64,000 nt of DNA, from assembly GCA_006176705.1 (NCBI GenBank), contig QRFJ01000747.1:186001-250000 (forward strand), read 5' to 3'. A program made the translations under genes and the position numbers. The stretch comes from Cocos nucifera (Eukaryota > Streptophyta > Magnoliopsida > Arecales > Arecaceae). The notes beneath the pieces are model-generated. The model had not been told where the DNA came from. It saw only the letters and a program-made list of their open reading frames with translations, and searched no databases. The stretch's first letter is position 1. Every line of letters begins with the position of its first letter. This document shows positions 35,030 through 46,360 of the stretch, in pieces.

Positions 35030-35700
35030 CAAGCCGAACTTCCCAAAGGAAAGGGCCGACCTCTCTGAAGGCTTCTGGATTCTACACGTGGATGGTTCTT
35101 CCAACTCCATTGGAGCTGGTGCAGGGCTAGTCTTGGTCAGCCCCGAGGGAGTTGTCGCCGAGTTCGCGCTGCGCTTCGAGTTTTTCGCTACCAACAACGA
35201 AGCCGAATACGAAGTGCTGATTGCGTCGGATTAAGAATAGCAAAGGAGCTACAAGTAGATCGGCTTCGAGTCTACAGCGATTCCCGATTAGTGGTCGGTC
35301 AGGTTGGACGGCAACTTTGAAGCAAGAGAAGAGAGCATGACGAGATACCTCAGGAAAGTGAAAAGTTTAACCCCGGCCTTTGATAATTTCATCATTCAAC
35401 ATATCCCAAGGACAGAAAATGTGAGAGCTGATTTTCTCTCCAAATTGGCCACTTCGGCTCCAGCCGAACTACCCAAAGAAGTATTTCAGGAAACTCTGAA
35501 GTACCCAACCACGGAAGAACCTCAGGATGTCCTACAGACGGAATTCGAGCCCAGCTGGATTGACCCACTGGTCACCTACCTTAAAGAGGGGGTTCTTCCT
35601 CATGATCGAAAAGAAGCTCGAAAACTCAAAAATCAGGCCTCCCGTTACATGTCTTATACGAAGGCCAGTTGTACAAAAGGTCGTACTCCCTTCCATTGTT
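35030..35700 (+). pseudogene. Second RNase H domain of the gypsy element
   Basis: From about 35070 the frame reads WILHVDGSSNSIGAGAGLVL and FFATNNEAEYEVLIAS, a complete RNase H core (D, E) distinct from the one after the reverse transcriptase. It is followed, after a stop and frameshift near 35232, by TRYLRKVKSLTPAFDNF and HIPRTENVRADFLSKLAT (35340-35450). A second RNase H is a known feature of Tat-lineage elements. Confidence 0.8.
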
Positions 35701-36815
35701 GAGATGCCTTCGACCTTCAGAAGCCAATATTGCACTATGGGATGTGCACGAAGGACTTTGCGGAAGCCATTTAGGAGCAAGGTCTTTGTCGCTAAAGCTA
35801 CTTCGGCAAGGGTATTATTGGCCGACCTTATTTCACGATTCTGTGGAATACGTAAAAAAGTGCGACCGCTGCCAGAAAAATGCTAGTGTGCAGAGACGGC
35901 CGGCATCCGAACTCACTCCGCTTAATTCACCCTGGCCGTTTGCGCAATGGGGAATGGACATACTCGGCCCCTTTCCCGACAGCGTCGGGACAGCGGAAGT
36001 TCCTCTTAGTCGCGATTGACTACTTTACCAAGTGGGTCGAAGTCGAACCACTCGCGAAAATTACCGAGGCCAAAGTACAGGACTTTGTTTGGAAGTCACT
36101 AGTTTGTCGGTTCGGCCTGCCCCGAACCCTTATAACCGACAATGGGCGACAATTCGCCGGGGCTAGGTTCGCAGAGTTTTGTGAAGGATTAAACATCTCC
36201 CAGCGCTTCACTTCTGTGGCTCATCCGCAGACCAATGGGGAAGCTGAGGTAACCAACCGGACCTTACTACAGGGAATCAAAACGGGGCTAGATAAGGCAA
36301 AAGGGGCCTAGGTAGACGAACTCTACCATATCCTCTAGGCATACCGAACTACTCCGAGGGTGCCGACTGGAGAAACATCCTTCGCTTTGGCCTTCGGTAC
36401 TGAGGCAGTCATCCCGGTTGAACTTAAGCTCCCTTCCGCACGAGTTGTAGGCTTCAATGAACAGCACAACCCCCAAAACCTCAGAGTCAACCTCGACCTT
36501 CTGGAAGAAAAGAGGGAGGAAGCTCGCATCCGGATATCAGCCTATAAGCAAAAGGTGGCTCGGTACTACAACTTCAGGGTTAAAAATAAGACATTCAGAG
36601 TAGGGGACTTAGTGCTCCGATGAGCTGCTATCACTCAGCCTTAGAGTCAAGGAAAGCTCGCTCCAAATTGGGAAGGTCCGTACAAGGTAACAGAAGTCAT
36701 CCAACCCGAAACCTATCGCTTGAAGAAACTCGGAGGAATAATGCTTTCTCGACCATGGAACTCAGAAAATCTGAGAATGTATCATCAATGAATTTCTTTG
36801 TTCTGCGTTTTTGAT
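35701..36815 (+). pseudogene. Gypsy integrase
   Basis: Inserts the cDNA copy into host DNA. The zinc-binding part is near 35690-35880 (CDRC at 35861-35872). The catalytic core has D in WGMDILGPFPDS (about 35950), D in LITDNGRQFAG (about 36135) and E in NGEAEVTNR (about 36235). It then shifts through stops at 36309 and about 36340 into RTTPRVPTGETSFALAFGTE and a C-terminal segment ending near 36620. The terminal part with SRPWNSENLRMYHQ ends near 36790. There are several stops and at least two frameshifts. Confidence 0.88.
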
Positions 36816-36863
36816 TTTTGGCATACGAATTATGGGATGGCAAGTGAAAAATAAGCAAAAACA

Positions 36864-37815
36864 GCCCGTTAGGAAAAGGAGGAAGACCTCATCCTAAAGC
36901 GAGCAAAGTTGAAGACCTCGTTCACCTTAGACGAGATGGGGGGAGAAGCTCGGACGACGGTCCGCATGTGCCCCCACAGCCCGTTAGGAACAGGAGGAAG
37001 ACCTCGTCCTAACGTGAGCAAAGTCGAAGACCTCGTTCACCTTAGACGAGATGGGGGGAGAAGCTCGGACGACGGTCCGCATGTGCCCCCACAGCCCGTT
37101 AGGAACAGGAGGAAGACCTCGTCCTAACGCGAGCAAAGTTGAAGACCTCATTCACCTTAGACGAGATGGGGGGAGAAGTTCGGACGACGGTCCGCATGTG
37201 CCCCCACAGCCCGTTAGGAACAGGAGGAAGACCTCGTCCTAACGCGAGCAAAGTTGAAGACCTCGTTCACCTTAGATGAGATGGGGGGAGAAGCTCGGAC
37301 GACGGTCCGCATGTGCCCCCACAGCCCATTAGGAACAGGAGGAAGACCTCGTCCTAACGCGAGCAAAGTTGAAGACCTCGTTCACCTTAGACGAGATGGG
37401 GGGAGAAGTTCGGACGATGGTCCGCATGTGCCCCCACAGCCCGTTAGGAACAGGAGGAAGACCTCGTCCTAACGCGAGCAAAGTTGAAGACCTCGTTCAC
37501 CTTAGACGAGATGGGGGGAGAAGCTCGGACGACGGTCCGCATGTGCCCCCACAGCCCGTTAGGAACAGGAAGGAAGACCTCGTCCTAACGCGAGCAAAGT
37601 TGAAGACCTCGTTCACCTTAGACGAGATGGGGGGAGAAGTTCGGACGACGGTCCGCATGTGCCCCCACAGCCCGTTAGGAAAAGGAGGAAGACCTCGTCC
37701 TAACGCGAGCAAAGTCGAAGACCTCGTTCACCTTAGACGAGATGGAGGGAGAAGCTCGGGCGACGGACCGCATGTGCCCCCACAGCCCGTTGGAAACAGG
37801 AGGAAGACCTCGTGA
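36864..37815. repeat. 115-bp tandem array in the gypsy 3' spacer
   Basis: Units start at 'gcccgttagg' at 36864, 36979, 37094, 37209, 37324 (as gcccattagg), 37439, 37554, 37670 and a partial one at 37785. The spacing is 115 bp except for one 116-bp unit. Because 115 is not a multiple of 3 the frames rotate, so the repetitive frames across it are not a protein. The array lies between integrase and the polypurine tract. Confidence 0.95.
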
Positions 37816-38138
37816 CGCCTCGAAAACGCCTAACGCGAGCACTTACATCAACCTCAGCCAAAGGAGATGAGATATCCTCCAAGCAATCTTATCAACTTCG
37901 GCCAAATAAGATCCCCCCGAGCGACTAGGCTGACCTCGGCTGAAGAGCGCCGACTTCGACCTCGGCGAGAGTTAGGATTTTTGACCGAATCAACCTCGGC
38001 TGGAGAGCCTCAACTTCAGCATCAACTTTAACCAGAAATGAAATCTCCCCCGAACTTCGACATGGACCAATACGAAGCCCAGAAGAAAAACTTTGGCAGT
38101 CGCCTTATCCGCACTCCCTTCCTTCAAATTTCAAACTC
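37816..38138. other. Remaining gypsy 3' spacer
   Basis: Non-coding, with 'cctcggc' and 'gacctcgg' words. No gene. Confidence 0.7.
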
Positions 38139-38155
38139 GGGAGTGGGGGGGCTAG
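38139..38155 (+). other. Polypurine tract of the gypsy element
   Basis: 'gggagtgggggggctag' lies directly before the 3' LTR, the expected plus-strand primer site. Confidence 0.85.
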
Positions 38156-39038
38156 TGTTGGGGATAAATCCCGCTCCTGCCAAAGTCAAGTTCGATCCCA
38201 GCCTGATGTGGTCAATGCGGAAGAACTTCAGCGGACGCGTCCTAGCTGAACTACTACATCCGGCCGAGCTTCTCAGCGGCTGAGCCTCAGCCGAAGTCTT
38301 TCAACCAACCGAACTATCAAGCGGCCGAGCTACTTATTGCCCGAGCCCCTTTGGACTCCGAGCGGCCGGGCTTCGGCCGAGACCCCGGCGACCGAGCTTG
38401 TTTCAACCTTCTTAGCGGTCGAGCTCCCCGAACTCCTGTCCAGCGGCCGAACTCCCCAGCGCCTAGGCTCCGGGCCGAACTCCTTCGGACTCCCAGCGTC
38501 CGGGCTTCAGCCAGACCCTTGCGGGAGCCGAACTTCCCCAAAACCTCCTCTCGGGCCGAGTTTCTACGAAAGTCGGACTCCCTATAGACTTCTTCGATGG
38601 ACGAGCTTCTCAATGGCCAAACTCCTTATGATGGATTCCTTCAGGCAATCAATCTCGCTACGGTTACACGACAGTAATAACGATCGACAATAACGATCAG
38701 CATTTATCAGCAATAACGATCAGCATTTATCAGCAATAACGATCGGCATTTATCAGCAATAACGATCGATAATAACGATCGGCATTGATCAGGACGGTTA
38801 CAATAAGCTCCATCTATAAAAAGGATCCTCCGGATACCTTTACGACAGGTTCTAAAAATCCTTTTCTTCTCCTCTATACTCTATCAAGCACTCCATTCCT
38901 GTTGACAGGAACTAACTTGAGCGTCGGAGGGTCTTCCGGAGCCACACCCACCGGTTCCGAGCGAGACTTTATTTTGCAGATCCCCGGCAGCAGCCTCTTC
39001 GGCCTCAACTCCGACGATGACAAGTTTCTGCGTCAACA
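38156..39038 (+). repeat. 3' LTR of the gypsy element
   Basis: 883 bp, the same length as the 5' LTR, from TGTTGGGG to GTCAACA. It contains the 23-bp repeats and a TATA box at 38815-38824. Confidence 0.95.
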
Positions 39039-39043
39039 AGTTG

Positions 39044-40069
39044 CATCTAAATGTCCAATGTGGATAATTAAGAATCGAATTTCAAAATTCAAACCTTTTA
39101 AAAAAGAATATAATTAAAATCTTTATTTAAAAATTTAAGCCTCTTTTTGGAAAGAAAATTAAAATTCCAACATCTTTAGCATGATCAATCTCGGACTTTA
39201 ACTTGGCATATTATTTAGGAATAGCAATAAAACCCAAATCCATGGATATCCGACTCAATCCAATCTGATTGGATCGAATAGTCAATGTGTTGAATGGATT
39301 TTTGCCGGATTTGGATAAAGCCTTAATGTTTAACTTTAGGTTCAGGCTGGATAGTTATGCACCCAACCCAAATCCGATGCAAACTATTTTAGTATGTGCA
39401 TGTGTGTATATATATATATTATATTATATATTAAAAATATTTTATCAATTATCATCTATTAGTTTTCAAATCCTAACTTATTCATTCATTCCCTCTTTTT
39501 ACTGTTTTCCTTATTCCCTTGTTGTTAAATGACTTGGACTGTTAAAATTGTATTGCATTTAAATTTTATTTTGATTGAATATAAAACTAAGTGTTATTGA
39601 ATTAAGCATTATTGAATTTTATTTGCTTCAGACGGTTTGAATTTTATTTTGATTGAATATGGAACTAAATGTTGTTGAATTTTATTTATTTAAAGTAAAT
39701 ATGATTTATGAAATAATGGTATAGTTTTAAAATTGATAGAAATAAAAAAAAAAATGTTCAATATGACTCAATTGGATTTTAGTCGGATAAACTCAAATCA
39801 TCCGATATCTGATTGAGAAGGATTTGACAAAAAAAAATTCAATCCTGATTATGTTTGAGCTGGATTTGAAAAAATTATTAAATATTTAAATTTGAATTTG
39901 GGTAGAAACCATTCCAAACCCAATCCGACGCCATCTCTAGTAATATTGCAAGGGAAAGGATATATACTAAAGTACGGATCTATCATATGGTATAGTGAAC
40001 AACGAACACCATCAATCCTGCGATGACCGCACTGCCCTGCTTCTTTTCTAAGGCCATACACCATGGTCG
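39044..40069. other. Non-coding end of copy L
   Basis: 39044-39500 matches the last 420 bp of the window. The rest is AT-rich with short repeats ('ttgaattttattt' several times at 39550-39690). No gene. A (TA)n run lies at about 39409-39425. Confidence 0.6.
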
Positions 40070-40328
40070 CTCAGGCCTAAAGTAAGGAGAGAGCTTAAAT
40101 CCAAGAGGTGCGGGCTTATGAGGGAACCTGTTAGGGTAATTAAATCATTGATGCTGAATTTGGTTAGGCTAATGATTGAGTAAATCTTACTCAATGTGAT
40201 TTTTCCTATTTAGATCGGCAAATCGGACCCGTGAGATTTTGCCCTGGCAAATTGAATCCTACTCTGAATCTGATAATACGTACGTCACAGACTTTATCGA
40301 GTCCTAATGAAAATCGAACGCTGTTCAC

Positions 40329-40331
<3 letters not shown>

Positions 40332-40371
<40 letters not shown>
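40332..40371. repeat. (TA)n microsatellite
   Basis: About twenty TA units, homologous to 2206-2225. Frames drawn through it are artefacts. Confidence 0.95.
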
Positions 40372-40380
<9 letters not shown>

Positions 40381-40444
40381 CTGAAGACCAACAAGTCTTT
40401 ATTATCGTCGTAATACCAATTGCAAGCTCCAGAGAAATCCATTC

Positions 40445-40512
40445 ATGGCGAAGAGAAGCGAGGCCTCAACCATAAAAACCAGCCGCTGCTCCGACCGACC
40501 ATGGTCAGATAT
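40445..40512 (+). pseudogene. F-box gene 5' remnant (copy R)
   Basis: ATG at 40445 opens MAKRSEASTIKTSRCSDRPW and then WSDI, the usual entry into a plant F-box ('WSDLP'). The coding sequence then stops abruptly near 40512. The following text (from about 40525) matches L downstream of its F-box body (3400-3470), so about 1.1 kb of gene body was deleted here. L holds the body but not this start. Confidence 0.65.
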
Positions 40513-40524
40513 TACGGAGGCCAT

Positions 40525-41337
40525 ACAATTAATATAATTTGTAAATTTTTTAGTGCTATAGTTACTATCAATTACGTTAGTTTCAAAATCACTAAATGTT
40601 ACATGTAATGTTGTCTGGGAGAAAAATTTCCTAATAGTGTTGAAAAGTCTTCCCAAAGATCATTGCTTCAAATGTTATCTCCGCATCTGATGCTACATAT
40701 AGGTGTGATGATCCGGTCCACTTGCCAGGCTAACCCAACTGTGGCCTTGCCCACCTAGACCACAATCTAGAATAGCATAGGACTCCCAATGCCCTTCTCT
40801 GTTTCCTTCCAACAAAATTGGAATCCTAAGATGGTCGAGACCCTAGGGCTTCTCCGTAAAGCCTCCTCCCCCTCATCCTCTGTATATATCATGAAAGATT
40901 GCAGCCAAGTGATCTTCCTCTCATATGCATCACATGCATGGCTCCCAATTGAACGATGTTTCCATGTCTCTTGTACAAGAGTTATTATATATATATACAT
41001 GAGCCTGGCATGTATGGGGCATAGGTTCCGAAGTTTTAAAGATGGCAGGACTACATGCTAATAGATTTGGAATTTGAAATTTATCTTAACCAATAACAGG
41101 GGAGAATGCTGGAAATGGAACCAAATATGAGGAGCTTTATTTGTGATGTAGGTGACAAAAAAGCAAGAAAGAGGATTTGTGTGAGAGGAAAGAGGACCCG
41201 ATAATAAAGTCTTCACACGTGGATCCCATCCATGCACCAAAATGACTCCTCATAAATCGGAACTCCAAGTTAGCATTATACCGTAACTAGATTCAAGCTT
41301 GATAAAATTACCTTCAAATTAGAGGACATGCTTGGTA
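40525..41337. other. Non-coding flank left of copia-2
   Basis: Only the first 75 bp match L. No gene is recognised. The 90-codon frame at 40789-41061 lacks any family signature. This segment has no counterpart in L. Confidence 0.55.
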
Positions 41338-41342
41338 AACAT
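41338..41342. other. Target-site duplication AACAT of copia-2 (left)
   Basis: AACAT is repeated at 52638-52642. Confidence 0.88.
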
Positions 41343-43829
41343 TGAAAGGAATATGCCCTCAAGTCAATCAAAATTTATATTTTGATGGGCTATTCTTTGT
41401 CTTCTAAACTTATTTAATGATATTTTTTAAAATAAATAAAAATATTTATTTCATCATATGCTGCTTCTTAATTATTTATTTAAGATTATGATAAATCTCA
41501 TAAATTAGAGTTATGGTTTTAGGATTATAATGAGATCATATCAAGGAGATCTAAAATCTTAAAACTCCAATTTAAATATTTTTGATCGAAAGAATATTGA
41601 GTTGGGGATTAATATTTTCAGTAAGACTGGCACATCCTATGTATGCTCAATGGAGAGGATGATTGATCTCATAATCACTTATGTGCGATACTAATATAAG
41701 GATGTAGATGCTCATTAGAGAATAAGTTTACTGAATTGATCCAAGTCGAGAATATCTAATGGAGTCTTATCTACATATCAATAGATATTTCTCATAGTGA
41801 AAGTTGTGCAAGTAGTCCTTTGACCTGAGACTACCATAGAATCTTATATATATGAATCCATATTTTGGTTCATACTCATTCATGACTCAATCATGAATGG
41901 AATGATCTAGATATAATGGATTATATATGAAGATTATGAGTATGTCAACATGAAATCGATCACTCCTGATAAGAGGAGATCGCATCATACCTACTTCAAT
42001 CAAATGATGATTCAAGAAGTCTTTGATCAAAGCACGATAAAAAATTAAAAATGATTTCTAATATTTCATTAATCGAATCATCATCATAAGATTGAGAGAA
42101 ATATGAATATGATGTTGATTTTGACATATTTTCATATCCATATTCATATTCGGGATGCAGGGTGAACGAAGAATTTCGTTGCATGGTAACTTTCCACTGA
42201 AGTATATTTTTGGCATTTTCATCAAAATTTCATATCTTTTAGGTAGACATGATACGTTGTTAGACGTCAATCTTGTCCTATGGGTTTGATCGAATTAAAG
42301 AATTTAATTTGATCATTAATTATAAAGTATTCTAATTGGTCAAATCGGGTTAGCTAGTTTTGTCCTAAATCGATTTGGTTGAGTTATAACCAAATTAGGT
42401 CAAATCGCATTCGGATCCACCGCTGGCTAGATATGAAATCCAATGGATCATACACAAAGAGAATTGATCAAGGGTCTAATCAAAATTAGATCATGTTTAC
42501 AAGTTGAACATTCTAGCACATGTTGCAAACCCTAGCACCCAGATTTGAATCAAATTCGAATTGGGTTTCGATTTGGGCTAATTTTAATCCAAATTGAGTC
42601 AAATCAGATTTGGTCTTGAATTGGATGAAGCTTAGATTTATTAACCTAGTTTTGGATGCCACTTACCTAAGTCCCACATGCTAGAGACTCTCTCTCTTGC
42701 GTGTGGCAAAATATTTTATGCGCTAGGGACTTCTTGGCGCATAGTTGGTTGGTGCCAACCTCCTTTGACTTTTCCATCATTTATTTTATGTAAGTTTTGT
42801 TATGAAATATTCAGATCTAAGAAGAGGTGCAGAAGAGTCTTTCTGTAGGTAAAATCCCTTCGTAGATAATCTGAAGTTTGGATAAAGTAAGGAGGACTCC
42901 TTGCCGCCCACTCTACCTTGGCGCCCCTTAGACCAAGTCAAAACCCATAGGACTTTGACTTTTCCACTCTTATCTCCACGCCTCCCCTCATATGTCGCAT
43001 CCCCATTAAGGGCCATTAGATGGCCATCTAATATGATCCAAACCTTTAAATTATGGTGCCATATACCTATGCATCGTGACTCTTCGTAGAAAAACTACGA
43101 AAAATTAGTCTGAAGAGTCCTTCTGCTTTAAAGCACATCTTGTACTAAGTCTACGTAATTTTAAATGGTGCAAAATTTAGATGGGCATGAGATATCATGA
43201 TAGGGCATGAGATGTTGATGTGGGAAGGGTGTGTGAAATTAAGATGGTATCCCTACGTACATTATAAATAGGGATGCGCACCGAGAGTCCAAAGCATTAG
43301 AACTCTTTCTTTCTTTCTTACAATAGGTTCTCTTGTCCAATTTTCTTTATTTCCTTTCTCTTCTCTAGACAAGGTCCTGATTTAAGGATAAGAAGTCTTC
43401 CAATAAGATAAAGAGATTATGAATAAAAATTGAGAAGACAAGGAACAAGAAAGGAAGGCAAGGAAAGGCTAGGAGGGTGACATTAAAGGCTAAGGAAGAT
43501 TATGCCCAAATAATTGAAGTTCTTGTCATAAGAATTTTAATTAAATTAACTAGAAGTGCTAGTGTCTTGATCAAATCTACATATAGATCAACATTGGAGG
43601 GTGAACACGTCGGCATCTGATGGAAATTCTGACGGACTGCTATCGATGATTAGAGTCAAAATTAGGTTTTAGCGATTGAGATATGTTCCAATACCCTCTT
43701 ATTTGTCATAAATGCATATTATATGATTTAAATTCTATTAAGATGGTCCTTGGATTTGGATTTGGTTTTTTATGATTTCATAATTATGCTTTGAAATCAA
43801 TGCTTCCGCCCTGTACACCAAACCCAGTA
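41343..43829 (+). repeat. 5' LTR of copia-2 (2487 bp)
   Basis: It runs from TGAAAGGAATATGCCCTC to ...CCAAACCCAGTA. A TATA box 'tataaatag' lies at 43263. The minus-strand solo LTRs at 15707-25107 and 56443-60746 are the same family. Confidence 0.9.
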
Positions 43830-43830
43830 G

Positions 43831-43842
43831 TGGTATCAGAGC
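43831..43842 (+). other. Primer binding site of copia-2 (tRNA-Met type)
   Basis: TGGTATCAGAGC, one base after the LTR end. Confidence 0.92.
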
Positions 43843-44990
43843 AAGCCTTATTAGGTTAAATCATATCTTGCTATGTTTATATAATAATGGCATAATTGTA
43901 AATATGATATGATCATATTTAATTTGTTTAACATGTTATTTATATGATGTGATTATATTTGTTTAATCATAATTAGATTATGATGTATGTATCATTCTGT
44001 AAGGTTGCCCTGATATAGTGGCATATGTTCACTATGTAATGATGGTTGTTCTAGAATAATTATACATGCTATTATGTTTGTTATATATCATGATTGATAT
44101 ATATTCATGTGTTCAGTATGAATTTAAATTAGAATGTGTAAGAGACTATGTAAAGCCATCTATAAAAAAATTATATTAAGTTGTAGTGTAATTAACTGAT
44201 AGCAGAACTAGTCTAGATGTCTAATTGATCAATCGATGTCTAAAAAAATGGTTCATGATTGGTAAAGAGAACGTAGTTTCTAATTAGTTTCGTAGTCTAA
44301 TCTAGCCAATTTATTGGTGTCTAAGAAAAGCAATGGGGGGCCCCACCTCTCTCCCACTTATCTAGCTGATAAGATTAATTTAAATCTAGATTGGGATGCT
44401 TAGAGTTATATTCACTACATTAAGGCCTTCCTTCATGCTAGGTCATTATTATGTCACGAATTATATTAGATTTATTGTGTAACCATAAGACCTATTATGG
44501 AAACTGATGTAATATTAATCTGGTGCATTAAGATGCTTATAGGATTTTGGATATACTGCTTTGTTGTGCAACCATAAGAGCAGTTATATTCTATTTTGAC
44601 TATATAGAAATGAAGGATCCTACTTAACTAAAATATTATGGTTTGTTGTGCAAACATAAGGCTATTAATGTTATAGAGGCCAGGGTTATAATGAGGATTG
44701 CATAAGATGCAATTAGAAAGAGTTTCCTACCTTTGAACTTATAAAAATTTTGTTGTGCTAACACAAGATCTTTTATAAGGAATTAGGGTCTCAACCCCAT
44801 TAAGAAAATCAATTAGAATTTCTCGATTATCATAATAAAGGGTTATGATATTCAATAAAATAGTGGAAGACACAATTAAATTAAAGACCTAATTTAATTG
44901 TATATATCATCATGAGTTATTTACTTATGTAATATTTTTTATTATGTAGATTAAATAGCTTATTCATATTCACTGCATTCAATTTTGGAT
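43843..44990 (+). other. Leader of copia-2
   Basis: About 1.1 kb, AT-rich and without a reading frame. A loose repeat 'ttgttgtgcaaccataag' recurs at about 44475, 44565, 44645 and 44750 with spacing near 90 bp. Confidence 0.65.
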
Positions 44991-45735
44991 TCAAATAAAT
45001 TGATCGAACCTAATTATTTAGATTGATTGAAAAACCTTAAAATAGTACTCAATCAGGAGAATCTCTCCTATATCCTCAAATCCTTCGATCCTAAGAAATT
45101 AGGGAAAGATGCCATAGATGAAGAAAAAGTTGCTTATAAAAGATGGCAAAATGATTCTCTTACTGTCAAATGCATCATACCGACCTCCATGAGTAACGAG
45201 TTATAGAAGCAGCATGATGGCATGGACAATCAGTCCATATTGCTTAATCTAAAAGAGCTTTATGAAGAACAAAGTAGGACTGCTAGATATGAGATATCTA
45301 AATAGTTATTCCATACCAGGATGATAAAGGAAACATCCGTACAAAACTATATTCTAATGGTAATTGACCTAATCACTCGATTAAGTCAATTAGATTTTGT
45401 TATGGATAGAGAGTTGAGTCAGGATCTGATCCTGCAATTACTTTCAGAATTATTTTCTCAGTTTGTTATAAACTATCACATAAACAAACTAAATACTACC
45501 CTACCAGAGCTGTTAAATATGCTAAAAATAGCAGGGAGCCATATCAAGAAGGATAAGGCTCATCTTCTTCTTATAGATAGGATCTCCAAGAAAAAGGTAG
45601 GTAAAAAGGGTTCAAATAGAAGGCTGAACCCTAAAGGTGGCATAAATAAGAGGAAGAAGGAGAAGAAGGCCTTCGGACAGATGACCAATTTTTACTGTGA
45701 CAAGGCAGATCATTGAAAGAGAAATTGTAAAGCTT
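44990..45735 (+). pseudogene. Gag of copia-2 (UBN2 type)
   Basis: Capsid/nucleocapsid precursor. Blocks: WLKNLKIVLNQENLSYIL (about 45035), SMSNEL followed by a stop (45205), LKELYEEQSRTARYEISK and a stop at 45303. The open frame 45321-45716 then carries QLLSELFSQFVINYHINKLN and a lysine-rich tail. A zinc-knuckle remnant FYCDKADH, stop, KRNC sits at 45690-45728. Similarity to the copia-1 gag is clear in layout. Confidence 0.85.
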
Positions 45736-46360
45736 ACCTTACAACTATGAAGAATGGTGCAAATATTATACCAAAAGATATGTATGAGATACATATAATT
45801 TTATCATTAAATTTTTTTATTTTAAATTCTTGAGTATTAGATACCGACTGTGATTTTCATATCTACAAATGAGTGCAGGGACTGTAGAAAATTGAGAGTT
45901 TGAATAAAGATGACTTCGAACTCTACGGCATTGGAGGAGAGTCCATCCAAGCAGAAATTGTAGGCACAAATATATTGAAATTACCTTCTGAAAAGATCTT
46001 AAAGCTGACAAATTATTATTATATGCCTAAGATCATTAGAAATATTATATCTATACCCTTGTTATTAAAATAAGGTTATAGTCTGAATGTAACGAGTAAT
46101 GGTTGCTCGATTAAATATTCTAATAAAATTATTTATTTTGACATTTTTAATAATGACTTGTTGACTCTATGTTTGGATGATAATATTTTTTATGTTGATA
46201 GAAAATGTAAGAGAGAAGACTTTAATAGTACGTTGCTTTGGCATTATCGACTAGATCATACTAATGAGACCAGGATCAATAAGTTATACAAAAAAAAGTT
46301 CTTTGAACCTTATGATTATGAATCATTAGGAACTTACAAATCATATCTCATAGGCAAAAT
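45736..46360 (+). pseudogene. Copia-2 protease and GAG-pre-integrase remnant
   Basis: VLDTDCDFHI near 45835 is a weak match to the copia protease active site, where DTGC or DSGC is expected, so the catalytic glycine is lost. The frame 46158-46583 then gives TLLWHYRLDHTNETRINKLY near 46230, the GAG-pre-integrase histidine motif. Stops lie at 45829, 45868 and 45891 and near 46070. Confidence 0.7.

Larger units (their letters stand above)
30132..39038 (+). mobile_element. Ty3/gypsy LTR retrotransposon, Tat-like, 8907 bp, decayed
   Basis: The order is 5' LTR, primer site, gag-protease, reverse transcriptase, RNase H, second RNase H, integrase, tandem-repeat spacer, polypurine tract, 3' LTR. Integrase after RNase H defines gypsy. 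A second RNase H domain between RNase H and integrase is typical of the Tat lineage. Both LTRs are 883 bp and differ at about 27 positions by my count (about 3%). Many stops and frameshifts in pol mean it cannot move by itself. It is flanked by AGTTG and absent from R. Confidence 0.93.
1935..40069 (+). repeat. Segmental duplication, copy L
   Basis: The left copy of a direct duplication. Matching segments (L to R): 1935-2300 to 40070-40500; 3400-3470 to 40525-40600; 8063-8870 to 54463-55257; 9253-9591 to 55620-55955; 15217-16199 to 55953-56932; 23234-24456 to 56928-58153; 24457-24772 to 60438-60746; 27230-30131 to 60747-63576; 39039 to about 39500 against 63572-64000. The order and orientation are the same in both. 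L alone carries the CACTA, the complete nested copia and the gypsy elements. It lacks the R sequence holding PDK exons A and B. Confidence 0.85.

Noticed and set aside
36909..37815. Repetitive protein-like frames in the gypsy spacer
   Set aside because: They come from the 115-bp tandem array, whose period is not a multiple of three; the same motifs occur in rotating frames.
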